Assembly (NCBI RefSeq): GCF_003672135.1
Contig: NC_039515.1
Coordinates: 9,858,001 to 9,922,000, forward strand
Source: Ooceraea biroi
Taxonomy: Eukaryota; Arthropoda; Insecta; Hymenoptera; Formicidae
Direction of reading: 5' to 3'
DNA: 64,000 nucleotides
Numbering within the stretch: position 1 is the first letter of the stretch; each line of letters opens with the position of its first letter. The notes under the pieces were generated by a model. The model had not been told where the DNA came from. It saw only the letters and a list, made by a program, of their open reading frames with translations, and searched no databases. The position numbers were made by a program, and so were the translations under genes. This document shows, piece by piece, positions 20,762 through 31,697 of this stretch.

Positions 20762-21944
20762 GGGGATACTACGATTTCCGGAGCGCCAAGTTTTTGACCA
20801 TGGATTCTTCATCTACAGGTCATCACAAACAAACTTAAAGAGTGGTGAAAGTGGCTATCTGGTTTAGTTTAGGAGATATAGAGGTTTTTAGTTGGAATTT
20901 GAGAAATCGACAAAAACGCTTTTTTGCCAGTTGTAGACTATTTTCGCGTTATTCAGAACAATATAGGGTAAATATTGACAATAACGGAGCCCGTCCCGAT
21001 GACCTTGACCTTGACATATATTATAGAGGTCCTACTGAGTGATCTTCAAAAAGTTTTAATTGTTGTTCGTTGTTTATTAAAAGTTATTAAAAAAAAAGAA
21101 AATTTAATGATTTTGCACGACTTTTCAACTGTCCACGCGAAGCAAGGACTTGCGTTTGACATATATTATAAGGTCACCTTCCTGAATAACCCGCACTTGG
21201 TTTCACTTGTCGCTCGTTGTTTGTTACAAAATTATTAACAAAAAAGTTTAATGACTAGAGCATAATTTTATGATACCATATACGTTTACGAAAGAGTATA
21301 TTTGATGGAATTTTAGCATTAAATCAGAAATAAGTTTGAGTTAGGTTATATTTTCCGAAACTGGAACCCCGGACACATACGATCGTTTTCAGCCCGCTTC
21401 GCGGGAGGGCGGGAGGAAGGGGCTTTACTCCTCTCCCTCGCCGGAGCCGGTGGAACAGATTTCACCGTACAGATTTTGATCACCTAGTTCATGGCACGGA
21501 TCCCGGCGGGGGAGGGGCATCGCCCTTCCCCCCCGCCCTCCTGCGAAGCGGGCTGAAAACGAGCGTATAAGTCCGGGGCTCCACTTTCGGAAAATATAAC
21601 CTAACCAGATTAGGTTAAGTAAGGTTAGGTTAGGTTAAATGACTTTCCTTCCTTTGTTCATATTCGTTGTTTATGTCTTTCAATATTCAAAATAACTACT
21701 GTATTTTCGAAAGTTCTTTTGTTAATAACTTTTTAATAAACAATGAGCGACGGCTAAAACCTTTTATAGTCTGGAACTAGCAAAAAAGCGTTTTTGTCGA
21801 TTTCTCAAATTCCGACTAAAAACCTCCATATCTTCTAAACTAAACCAGATAGCCACTTTTATCACTCTTTAAGTTTTGTTTATAATGATCTGTAGATGAA
21901 GAATCCACGGTCAAAACTTGGCGCTCCGGAAATCGTAGTCTTGC
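20762..21944. mobile_element. MULE-like non-autonomous element, 1,183 bp
   Basis: A 9-bp direct repeat CCAATTTAC (20753-20761, 21945-21953) flanks long inverted termini. Both ends contain ACTACGATTTCCGGAGCGCC followed by AAGT. A 9-bp duplication with long TIRs points to Mutator-like elements. The inner arms (20840-20960 and 21770-21880) also pair. No transposase is present. The TIR contains the CGCCAAGT core seen in other families. Removing it rejoins LEANL with the following hAT codons. Confidence 0.75.
21344..21601. repeat. GC-rich hairpin (GCGAAGCGGGCTGAAAAC family)
   Basis: An inverted repeat inside the MULE-like element. The ends pair (GGTTATATTTTCCGAAA with TTTCGGAAAATATAACC), and inner GC-rich segments include GCCCGCTTCGCGGGAGGGCG. 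It is much GC-richer than its surroundings. A related block lies at 28.07-29.06 kb. It is followed by three TTAGG-like units (about 21622-21640). Confidence 0.6.
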
Positions 21945-22447
21945 CCAATTTACAGAAAAGAGCTGAAGTATATGAAAATATTTCTAACAAATTTTCATTT
22001 CTTCTAAATTTTGAACTCACACAAGAAAACGACAAATTAAAAGAAAATGTACAAATATTAGTAAATAATTACCCTGATGATATAGATGATAATTTATGCG
22101 AAGAAATAAAACATTTTCACTTATACGTAAAAACAAATTATTCTGATATAAAAGAATATACCTTTCAAAGCTTATATAATATAATAATAAAAGATAATAT
22201 ACAGTCAGTCTTTCCAAATGTCGAAACTATATTTCGAATCTTTCTAACTTTAATGATAAGTAATTGCTCTGGAGAAAGATCATTTAGCAGGTTGATAAGG
22301 ATAAAAAATGAATGCCGTATAAGCATACTTCAAAGCAAACTATGTTCTTGATATTTATATATAGAGAGTGATAAACTAAGAACTTTGTCATTCGATGATA
22401 TTGTAACAGACTTCGCGATAAGGAAAACACGGAAACAAATGTTTTAA
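21945..22447 (+). pseudogene. hAT transposase, C-terminal dimerisation domain
   Basis: Encodes LQKRAEVYENISNKFSFL, then the hAT dimerisation region VFPNVETIFRIFLTLMISNC and GERSFSRLIRIKNECR, followed by a premature stop at 22349. The frame continues as ESDKLRTLSFDDIVTDFAIRK to a stop at 22445-22447, 118 bp before the right terminus. This domain mediates multimer formation in hAT enzymes. Confidence 0.85.
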
Positions 22448-22565
22448 ATAAAATTGGATCCCAATTAAACGTGTTTTTTATTGTCCAAATTTACTATTTT
22501 GGGAAATATAGGGGGCTTCTGAAAAATCATAGCATAAGGGCCACAAAATCATAGATCCGACCCTG

Positions 22566-22975
22566 GATGTAGTGCAAGAAGTTGGAGTGAGAAAAGATAT
22601 ATTTGCGAGAGAACGAGTGAGTGAGAGAGCAAGAGAGCGAGTGAATGAGAGAGCGAGAGGGCGAGTGAGTGAGAGAGCGAAAGGGCGAGTGAGTGAGAGG
22701 GCGAGAGAGAGAGAAAGAGAATGAGAGAGCGAAAGAGCCAGTGATATTATTTACTTTATTATCAGGCATAATACATAAAATTACACAATAAAAATTAAAA
22801 TTATTTATTATCGAGAAAACTAGAGAGCAAGTGAATGAGAGCGAGACAGCGAATGAATGAAAGAGCGACAGAGCGAGAGAACGAGAGGACGAGGGAGGGA
22901 GAGAGTAAGAGAACGAGAAGGCGAGAGGACAAGGGAGAGAGAGCGTGAGTGAATGAGAATATATTTAACGTATTG
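22566..22975 (-). repeat. R repeat, copy B, GAGAGCGAGTGA-rich end
   Basis: Starts with the duplicated GATGTAGT, then GCAAGAAGTTGGAGTGAGAA, an inverted match to 37200-37245. Long degenerate GAGAGCGAGTGAGTGA-type simple sequence follows. About 80 bp of unrelated AT-rich DNA interrupts it at 22741-22820. This completes R copy B, whose pieces sum to about 0.9 kb, like copy C. Confidence 0.7.
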
Positions 22976-23106
22976 TGCATAATATAGACATATAAGTGAT
23001 TATGAATTAAGGAATTTTAATGAAATTCTGATTGACAATTGATATGATATTGACATTTGATCATGTAATAATTAAATAATTTCACCATTTTTACATACAT
23101 CTGTTT

Positions 23107-24172
23107 ATGGCATTCATCTCCTCATATAGTATAAAAAAGAATACTTCACATTACAAAATGTGTGAAATCACAACAAAATTACCTTTTTACAAAAGGTACA
23201 AAAAAGCGCCAAGTATACGCGCCCGAAGTTCTTTCAAAAAAGAACTCTACGCACCCGAAGTTCTTTCAAAAAAGAATTCTACGCGCCCGAAGTTCTTTCA
23301 AAAAAGAACTCTACAAAACTAATGATATCAACAAATTGCGCCAACTACAATGGGTATTTATGCAAACCAGAAAATCTATTACTTTTTATTATTACTCTTT
23401 GGCCGATATTCATTGTTGATTCTTATTTAAGACCATCTTAAGTACATTCATAAGATATTTGAATTGATACGAATAAATATTTTAATACATATACATATAT
23501 AAATATGTCAATACAAATGTGTTTTTTGAAAATACTTCGCGCTGCTAAATCGAATAAAAAATTCTCAACAAATTGAACCAATATGTTAATTGCCTTATTC
23601 TCTTTCTTCCTGTCTTGTGAATGTGTGTGTGTATTTCGGCGATTGTGTTATGTAAATTAGGTGTGTGTGTGTGTCTCTCTCTCGTGCGCGCGCGCGTGTG
23701 TGTGAGACATTAGAGTTAAGTATAGAATAAGTGTAATTAACTACATTTGTACATATATTTTATGTATTTCGGCAAGTTGTTGTGTAAATTAGAGTCTAAG
23801 CAAATTATTGTAATGTTTAGATTATTTAAATACTAAGAGAATTTTTTATTCGGTTTAGCAGCGCCAAGTATTTTCAAAAAACACATTTGTATTGACATAT
23901 TTATATATGTATATGTATTAAAATATTTATTCGTATCAATTCAAATATCTTATGAATGTACTTAAAATGGTCTTAAATAAGAATCAACAATGAATATCGG
24001 CCAAAGAGTAATAATAAAAAGTAATAGATTTTCTGATTTGCATAAATACCCATTGTAGTTGGCGCAATTTGTTGATATCATTAGTTTTGTAGAGTTCTTT
24101 TTCAAAAGAACTTCGGCGCGTAGAGTTCTTTTTTGAAAGAACTTCGAGCGTGTAGAGTTCTTTTTTGAAAGA
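23107..24172. mobile_element. Fold-back element, copy 1
   Basis: Left arm: GGCATTCATCTCCTCATAT, ACAAAATGTGTGAAATCAC, then CGCCAAGTA (23207-23215) and three direct repeats of a segment around CCGAAGTTCTTTCAAAAAAG. Right arm: the complement, with TTTAGCAGCGCCAAGTATTT at about 23855 and three GTAGAGTTCTTTT units at 24090-24170, after which it is truncated. The core holds CA/GT and GCGC microsatellite runs (about 23625-23705). No coding capacity. The same family occurs at 34.98 kb and 41.70 kb. Confidence 0.75.
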
Positions 24173-24175
24173 TTA

Positions 24176-24310
24176 TTTAATACGTGAGAAGGACCCGATT
24201 AGAGGTCGAAACGTCGTGAGGTTTTTAACAAAAATAAACTGCCAGTATTGGTCGACAAATTGATTTTGTGTATTGTGATTCTTCCTGGCTGAGTTAATTT
24301 TCTTCATCGT
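24176..24310 (+). mobile_element. Penelope-like terminal fragment with hammerhead-like core
   Basis: AGAAGGACCCGATTAGAGGT followed by CGAAACGTCGTG resembles the terminal repeats of Penelope-like elements, which carry hammerhead ribozyme motifs. The GAAAC box and a GACC/GGTC stem are visible, but the CUGAUGA box is degenerate. Bases 24311-24718 are very AT-rich, with nothing recognised. Confidence 0.5.
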
Positions 24311-24725
24311 CTAATAATAAAATATAATTTTTCATGTTTTCCACATTAGTATATTCATATTAATATTTTCATATAATGACATCCTGAGAAAGTTTGATAC
24401 TTTTCTAATATATTTTTCTTTACTATATTTTAGTTTTACATTATTTTGTAATATATCATAAGCATTACATAATTTCTTTTTGTGTGTTTTATTATTAATT
24501 TCTTGTATGCTAACATCGTCACGTAATTTGTAATATTTTTTTATTAAGAATAATCTTTGGATTTTTATAATGTAAATTATTTTTATATACCTATTTTATA
24601 ATTTTTTTCTATTTTACTAGCAAATTTTCTGTATGTGATTTATAATATTTTTTATTATAAATACCTTTTCAAGTAAATCATTTTTATCTCAAAAGATTTA
24701 AACAATTCGCCAGTGATAATGATGT

Positions 24726-25698
24726 AAACATGGAAATTTATTGATGACCAATCTGATAATACATGGCATATAAGCACTACGTTTCGGCCGTACTTTTCGG
24801 TCCCTTTTCAAGTACACCTCACAATAAAAATAAGTCACATTCTAAAACAATAATAATACATAAACGTGTTGACCAAAAATAACAAAGTATGTAATCAAAT
24901 CCGAACTTTACTTAACGAATATGACCTATGAATAAAGTCTTTACAAACAACGAGAGAAAATAACGAGGATCAACTAGACTTCGACTAGACCACCGCAAAC
25001 TCGATACCTTCAAACAAAGTGTCTAAGTGTTTGTCAAGATGTTATCATAGACACTCGGCAAATCCTCAGTGTCTCTTTGAGAGTTAATAGCGTTCTCATG
25101 ACCCTTGATAAAAAACATTTCCGCTATTTCTCGCTTTCTGGTATGATTTTCGCGGTGTAAAACAGTCACGTCCGACCAATTAAAATCATGATCGCCGTCA
25201 AGCCTATGCCTACTAACAACAGAATGTTGATCCGGATGTTTTTTTAATGTCATTTATATGCTTCTTGATGCGAGTCTTCAGATGTCGCTTCGTCTGACCA
25301 ATATAGCACGCTGTACAATTATTGCAGTCAACTTTATAAACAACTCCATTCATTAATTCAGTCTCTAAGTTATCTTTGCCAAGTTTAACAATATTATTTA
25401 ATTTTTTTAGTATCGAAAAAACCGTCCGCCTGCCCTTGCCTAAAAGCTAGTTGATCCTCGTTATTTTCTCTCGTTGTTTGTAAAGAATTTATTCATAGGT
25501 CATATTCGTTAAGTAAGTTCGGATTTGATTACATACTTTGTTATTTTTGGTCAACACGTTTATGTGCTATTACTGTTTTAGAATGTGACTTATTTTTATT
25601 GTGAGGTGCACTTGAAAAGGGACCGAAAAGTACGGCCAAAACGTAGTGCTTGTATGCCATGTATTGCCAGATTGGTCATCAATAAATTTCCATGTTTA
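24726..25698 (-). mobile_element. Penelope-like element, 3' end flanked by inverted terminal repeats
   Basis: The arms 24726-24975 and 25445-25698 are inverted copies of each other (AACATGGAAATTTATTGATG, CGAAAAGTACGGCC, CACACGTTTATG-like segments). Between them is a minus-strand GIY-YIG endonuclease. The terminal repeat contains ACGTTTCGGCCGTACTTTTC, hammerhead-like in layout. Penelope terminal repeats are normally direct or nested, so the inverted arrangement is noteworthy. Confidence 0.75.
25020..25440 (-). pseudogene. Penelope-like GIY-YIG endonuclease, one frameshift
   Basis: C-terminal nuclease domain of a PLE. MNGVVYKVDCNNCTACYIG carries the G-V-Y / Y-I-G pair, followed by QTKRHLKTRIKKHINDIKK. 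An A-run at about 25245 shifts the frame, and the domain continues (25253-25023) with HSVVSRHRL, FNWSDVTVLHRE and KREIAEMFFIKGHENAIN. The reverse transcriptase is absent. The right-arm PLE at 10.7-11.0 kb encodes a related but diverged nuclease. Confidence 0.85.
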
Positions 25699-26001
25699 AA
25701 TCATTTTTACGAGTTTTATAATTTTATGCAATAAATGTGGTAGCGCTCGACATTTATGCATGTGAAGGTAGTAGCGCTCATGAAAATGCGCCTTGGCAGA
25801 CAAATTCATTTTGAATGTATACGTGTATACGTGAGACTGAAACTGAATACTGGAAGTCACAAGTGTCATTTTACATGGATTTTACATGGACTCGACTCGA
25901 GATCTCAGGATTGACTGCACGAATTTCATTCGGGGTACTCGCAATCAAAAAATCGTATCAACATTATATAATAAAAATATCATTAGATTTTCTATTACGA
26001 C
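25699..26001. other. Unassigned 300 bp
   Basis: Mixed-composition DNA between the PLE and the hAT-type element. An open frame exists (25815-26051) but shows nothing recognisable and runs into the next element's terminus. Bases 25994-26001 (ATTACGAC) are that element's target duplication. Confidence 0.5.
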
Positions 26002-27895
26002 CAGGAATCGGCATCATCGATATTTTCAGTAATATTTTCAGCTTTGATTAACAATTATTTTGATAATCAGTAATCACCTTCGAGAAATTTTTTATTAATT
26101 GATTAATTAGTAATCAAGATAAACAATTTTTTAATTGCTCGGTTAATCAGTAATTAAAATGAACAATTTCTTAATTACTCGATTAATCAGTAATCAAAAT
26201 AAACAATTTTTTAATTACTCGATTACTCAGTAATCAAAATGAAAAATTTTTTAATTATTCGATTAATCAGTAATTATAGTATAAAATCTTTTTGTTACTT
26301 AATTAATCAGCAATCAGAACGTAATAATTTTAATTACTTGATTAATCAGTAATCAGACCGAAAAATTTTTCAATTATTTCATTACTCAGTAATCAGTGTC
26401 AGATGTTCCTTGATTATTTAGTTGATTATTTTTTTCTGGATTATTTTCTTAATTATTTAAGTAGGCATCAGCGTACAGCACCAATTACATACAGAAAAAA
26501 ATAAAATTCAACGCAATATTTTTCTAATAAAAGTAGTTGAAGTAGGATTTTTTATGATTGATAAAAAAATAATTTAAATAGTGAAATTTTTCTGTTTTCA
26601 ACAAATATGTAATGAATGAAAAAGTCTTCGTTTATGTAACAAATTTTCGCGGAATTCAGTGATTGTTTCCATGAGTCATGGAGCAGTATCTAACAAATAT
26701 TCAGTAAATAGTATATAAAGAAATATAATCAAATTGACGAGAACTAAAAGTAGCAATATCAAGTATTTTTTATTTTATACTCTTGAAGGTACAGTTTGCT
26801 TTTGAAAGTACTTTTTTCAAAGTTTTAATCTGTGAGACAATTCAATTTCGCAATATTAAACATTGTCGCGAAACTAAACATTCTTTCGACTGGAGCTGAA
26901 GATGGTAACAAAGTATTAAATTTAAGAAATGCTGATTGGATGATAGGATAGGCATGCAAAATCGATAAATCATTTTTCTTCTCTTAACAAAAACGTTGAA
27001 ACTTGATTTCATACGCAGTAATTCCTAAAGTTATTTCAATATTTGATTTGTCTTCGTGATCTTGAAATCCCAAGTCAGAATTTACTTCATAATTCATAGC
27101 CCTCAATTCATAATGTATAATTAATAACGAATACTTTTGTTGTTATCTGCCACAACTATAATTACAAATTATAATTACTAATTAGCACTCATCAATTTGA
27201 TGATAAGTATTTCTTTATACACTATTCACTGAATGTTTGCTTTAGGTACTGCACTCCTAGAAACAATCACTGAATTCCGCGACATTTTTTTACATAAACG
27301 AAAACATTTTCATTCAGATTACATATTTGTTGAAAACAGAAAAATTTCACTATTTAAATAATTTTTTATCAGTCATAAAAAATCCTACTTCAACTAATTT
27401 TATTAGAAAAATATTGCGTTGAATTTATTTTTTCTGTATATAATTGGTGCTGATGACTACTTAAATAATAATAAAAAAATCAATTAAATAATCAAGGAAC
27501 GTCTGACATTGATTATTGAGCGAGTAATGAAATAATTGAAAGAATTTTCGGTCTGATTACTGATTAATTAAGTAATTAAAATTATTTCGTTCTTATTGAT
27601 GATTAATCAAGTAACAAAAAGATTTTATACTATAATTACTGATTAATCGAATAATTAAAAAATTTTTCACTTTGATTACTGATTACTCGAGTAATTAAAA
27701 AATTGTTTATTTTGATTACTGATTAATGGAGTAATTAAGAAATGTTCTTTTTGATTACTGATTAACCGAGCAATTAAAAAATTGCTTATCTTGATTACTG
27801 ATTAATCAATTAATCGGGAATTATTTTTTCCTGTTAAATAAATAATTAAATACTCAAGTAATATTAATTTATTATTAATTTTTTGCCGATCCCTG
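26002..27895. mobile_element. Non-autonomous hAT element with tandem subterminal repeats, 1,894 bp
   Basis: The ends are CAGGAATCGGCA and TGCCGATCCCTG, with the 8-bp duplication ATTACGAC at 25994-26001 and 27896-27903. Each arm begins with a tandem array of about seven degenerate 55-60-bp units built around ATTACTCGATTAATCAGTAA (26040-26400, mirrored at 27530-27800). The next 300 bp of each arm also pair (around GGAATTCAGTGATTGTTTC). The unpaired centre is about 26760-27190. No transposase. The arrays are probably transposase-binding sites, which is an inference. Confidence 0.85.
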
Positions 27896-28070
27896 ATTAC
27901 GACTTTTGTTGCTGAGATTATGTTATCGGAAAATCTGACAAGGCGAAAACTCGAGATAAAGCTATGCGGTAGCGCCTCGACGATGTAGCGTCAGTGCCAT
28001 ACTGCCATATCAAACGGCTATTTCTTATGCGGCTATATACTTTTTTATGTACTTGGCGTCGCATTGCTAC

Positions 28071-29056
28071 CGCGTCGCGGGAGGGCGGGGGGCAGGGGCT
28101 TCGCCCCCCCCCCCCCGCCGGAGCCAGTGTAACAAAGGAGGAGGCCCGATAAGCCACGATTTCGGCCCTCTCTAGATTTTATTGTAAATTATCAGAAACA
28201 ATTTCTTAATACATAAAACACTAATTAAACTGTTTTCAGCCTAAACGGACATGTTCAACGTGGTTGTTATCTTGTTTAAACATAGAAATTCGTATTTGTG
28301 GGTATTTTGTGCAGTACTACACAACTCGTGAAAATCGTGGATATTATATTGGAAAATCATGAACATCATAATATAATTATGTTTGTACGTAAAATTGATG
28401 CTGACAGTGAAATAGGTCAGATAGCACACACATACCTGGCTGCAAAACCGTGAAAAATGAACTCGCCTTTTATCGTACTGAATGAGGTAAAAAAAAGTGA
28501 CTTTGTGTAAGGAATATGTTATGCAAAAGAATATTTAGTTGGTAAGGAACGGTGTTGGTGTATGGATTTTGGCTGGTATCGTTGTCGAGAGCGAAGGCGA
28601 GGACGATCAGTTTTTGTTTTGAGGAGAGCGAAGCGTGAATCAAGCACCCCGAATCATGAGAGGCAAGGGGACTCACGTGAATCAAGCACCCCGTACGTTT
28701 CACTGTCAGCATCAATTTTACGTACAAACATAATTATATTATGATGTTCATGATTTTCCAATATAATATCCACGATTTTCACGAGTTGTGTAGTACTGCA
28801 CAAAATACCCACAAATACGAATTTCTATGTTTAAATAAGATAACGACCACGTTGAACATGTCCGTTTAGGCTGAAAATAGCTTAATTAGTGTTTTATGTA
28901 TTAAGAAATTGTTTCTGATAATTTACAATAAAATCCAAAGAGGGCCGAAATCGTGGCTTATCGGGCCTCCTCTTTTCACATAGATTTTGATCACTTGGTA
29001 CACGGCACGGATCCCGGCGGGGGGAGGGGCGAAGCCCCGCCCTCCCGCGAAGCGGG
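28071..29056. repeat. Palindrome with GC-rich outer blocks
   Basis: Arms 28137-28412 and 28698-28971 pair closely (AGGAGGCCCGATAAGCCACG at the outside, TGATGCTGACAGTGAAA inside). GC-rich blocks with runs of C and G lie outside both arms (28071-28135, 29005-29056) and resemble the hairpin at 21.34 kb. TACTTGGCG occurs at 28050-28058. The unpaired centre (28413-28697) has two direct copies of GTGAATCAAGCACCCCG and no convincing gene. Confidence 0.6.
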
Positions 29057-29451
29057 CTGAAAACCGAGCGTATGTGTCCGGGGCTCCAATTTCAGAAAAT
29101 ATAATCGGTAATTATGCACATAAGGAGACATAAGTTTCGAAAATATAGTAGTTATTTTGAATATGAACGAACAAAATTTATTTAAAGCAGTGAATTATTA
29201 ATATATAGAATAGTTTATTTATAAATACAAAGTATTCTTTATGTTAACCAAAAGCACAAAACAGGTGTATACAAATTATTTTCTGCTTTAATCGAGTTAA
29301 TGTTAAGTTTGATTTTTGTTAATAACTTTTTATAAACAAAGAGCGCCGGCTAAAACCTTTTGAAGGTCACTCAGGAGGGTACTGTTGACAACATATGTCA
29401 AGGTCAAGGTCATCGGAGCTGACTCCCCTGTAATGCATAATTACCAAAGTT

Positions 29452-29722
29452 CTGTACCATTTTGCGATTTGCGCAATAGTTAACGAATTATTAATTATGC
29501 AAGCGCGCGGTGAGATGCCTAGCGATCGAGGTTGCTAAGCGCGCGGGGAGTTGTTTATCACAAGTGGTAATGGTTAGGCAGGAGCGGCGCGCCTAGCAAT
29601 CCCGATCTCTAGGCGGGTCGCATCTCGCCGCGCGCTTGCATTCGGCGGTAGGCCGGACTAATACAGCAAATTTTAATAATTAATAACTCGTTAACTATTG
29701 CGCAAATCGCAAAATGGTACAG
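29452..29722. mobile_element. Hairpin MITE, about 270 bp, GC-rich core
   Basis: The ends CTGTACCATTTTGCGATTTG and complement pair, and the inner parts pair through GCAAGCGCGCGGTGAGATGC. Bases 29057-29451 include a stretch similar to the inner arms of the MULE-like element (TAAAACCTTTT near 29351 and TGTCAAGGTCAAGGTCATCG near 29395). Bases 29723-30237 are AT-rich with no gene. Confidence 0.6.
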
Positions 29723-30237
29723 GACTTTTTAATTCAATTTGACGTGATCTACCTGTGGGCGAAAGGTTTTTACCCTTATGTGAAACACCCTATATAATAT
29801 CTACATTTTATTCTTTTTTATGATTATTTTTTATAATTCTTTTTTATAATTATTATCAATTTAGACAATTAATCACGATTGACAATTGATCAGTTACTTT
29901 TTTAATTTATAACCCTTATTTAATTTATAAAATTTATAAATAATATTTGTAAATTTATAAAATTTTTAACTTTATAAACCAAAAAAAACAATAAGTTTTA
30001 TCAAATATGCATATACATCAACAATATACAGATGACATATTTCGACATACAGTACGATAACAATATTCATATTTTAAGAACTAATAAGCATGTATATTTC
30101 GAAACTTGCCTATTGTTATAAATACATAGCTTTTTTTCTTTTACTTAAAATTAAGAATTTTATACTTACATTTCTTATTGAAATAAATAATTGTTTTATG
30201 TACTGTTATACATATTGCATAATATGTAATACAACAT

Positions 30238-30420
30238 CAAGAGACACGGTAGTGTCTCGCGCCAAGTATACGCGCAGTGCGACACCGCACCGTGATGATG
30301 TGTGAATCATTTACGCGAGTCGACAAGTTGCGAATACCCGAGATTATCAGATCTCAATAACGGCTGAATTGATCAAGTTCTAAGTAGGCTCAATCGATAG
30401 CTTGGGTATGATTTACATAA
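30238..30420 (-). repeat. R repeat, copy D, first part (continues 31231-31340)
   Basis: Inverted relative of 37627-37440: ATCAAGAGACACGGTAGTGT, CGCCAAGTA at 30260-30268, AGATCTCAATAACGGCTGAA. It is split by a solo LTR at 30421-31225 and resumes at 31231 with GTGTTTTTAG and CATGCCCTACGAACAGAGAT. The simple-sequence end of R is missing here. Confidence 0.65.
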
Positions 30421-31225
30421 TGTTCCGGATTCGATTAAAAGTCGTGATAATTTAGACGTAATTCTACAGGAATTTCATCGCGGATTCGTTGAGCTACAAG
30501 AACGACCGAGCTTGTACCGTCTCACATGTTTGCGCGATCCATCGCCGAGTTTTTATATATTTGCGACCACCGACGGGCTAGCCGAACGGTCGATCAGCTG
30601 GTTCTCGCGGACGAGCGACAAGGATAGATCGAGTTCGAATTCAAGCCGTAAGTCGAAAATAGTTTCTTTTCACAAATAATGCCGTGTGTTTGCTCGGTCG
30701 GTCGTTCGTTAGAATACAGTTCGAACTTGTCCGTCGCGCTTGCCACAGCCACGATCAGTCGAATCTCATTGTTCTTTGTTCGAACACTTGCGCCGTATTC
30801 GTTTCGACAGTCAATCGGTCGAGTGCAACCAGAACATTGACTTATTACAAAGTCGAGCCTTTATATCCGCGGCAAGATTTCCGCCGGTCGCGACCAAGAT
30901 TTCCGATCCGGACGAGCGATTCGCTCATCGCTCCGCAAGATCTCCGTTCCGTTCACATAATAGATTCGCGTTTGAAGATTTCCGATAGTCTCTTCTTTGT
31001 CCTTTTTTGTTGTGCTTGTATTGATACTTGGTTTTTTTGGGGTTCACACTCGTTATAATAAAGTGTTTCGTGTGCAACCTACTTGAGTCAAGCAAATTTT
31101 GTTAAATACCGACCCGCCTTTCCAACGTTCCTTCGGGAGAGTGTAACTGTCGTCTCGTGCTCCATTCGGAGCTTGTACTCAGCATATCAAATCACCACCG
31201 CCTCCAGCGGAGGCAAGCGCGAACA
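30421..31225 (+). mobile_element. Solo LTR, 805 bp
   Basis: Begins TGTTCCGG and ends GCGAACA, so it has TG...CA ends with a short inverted TGTTC/GAACA. The 5-bp duplication CATAA lies at 30416-30420 and 31226-31230. It interrupts R copy D exactly between segments that are continuous in copies B and C. TATATATTTG near 30555 and AATAAAG near 31059 are plausible promoter and polyadenylation signals. No internal element remains. It could belong to BEL/Pao or gypsy. Confidence 0.8.
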
Positions 31226-31439
31226 CATAAGAATAGTGTTTTTAGTTTTGTCCTACATGCCCTACGAACAGAGATATTGCGACGCAAATTCGAAATCTCG
31301 AAATTTTACATTAAGAAACGTCGTCGTCGTCGATAGAGTCTCTCTAGTTGATACTTTTGCCGTGAGAGGCGCTAGCGGTATATCTAGATATCTTAGTAAT
31401 TTCCGGTTTTATAGAGGTCTTATTTTAATTATAACGTAT

Positions 31440-31697
31440 AGGGTATCTCACTTTATCTTATTTTATAATATACTGGGTGTCGGCTTTCGATTATAATATA
31501 TAGGGTGTCCGATTTTAATTGACCAACCCGAAAAACTTAGATTTGTGTTTCGAAAAAAATTTGACACGATACATTAGACTTTATTTATTCCGATGATTAA
31601 AATGTGAAAATAAAATCTGTTAAGCTATGTTAATTCGCTTTCCTCTTTTAACTTCCTTATCACTCAATTATATTATAATATACAGGTCTCATTTTAA
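31440..31697 (+). repeat. Tc1-like subterminal repeat unit
   Basis: Similar to 38540-38760 and 38804-39000: GGTGTCCGATTTTAATTGAC, GACACGATACATTAGACTTT, TTATTCCGATGATTAAAATG. It is one of four tandem-like units split by the CCCATACAGCAC element, whose left end starts at 31698. Confidence 0.7.

Larger units (their letters stand above)
12781..22565 (+). mobile_element. hAT transposon (ZMYM1-like), 9.8 kb with nested inserts
   Basis: The left terminus starts CAGCCCTGGATCTAC. The right terminus, read inward, is CAGGGTCGGATCTATG. Both are hAT-type CAG ends. The 8-bp duplication GATGTAGT lies at 12773-12780 and 22566-22573, the hAT hallmark. The uninterrupted R copy at about 37237-37250 shows the empty site. 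Subtracting the 4,658-bp DD41D element and the 1,183-bp MULE-like element leaves about 3.9 kb. The transposase gene is on the plus strand. Confidence 0.92.

Noticed and set aside
21614..21640. TTAGG-like repeats resembling insect telomere sequence
   Set aside because: Only about three units beside a MULE-like inner hairpin; far too short for a telomere or a clear interstitial array.
23160..24170. Regularly repeated TTCTTTCAAAAAAGAA segments that might suggest a CRISPR-like array
   Set aside because: The repeats are few, adjacent and part of inverted arms of a eukaryotic fold-back element; there are no unique spacers.
30684..31496. Two overlapping plus-strand open frames of 124 and 137 residues
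   Set aside because: They fall inside or run out of the 805-bp solo LTR and show no domain.
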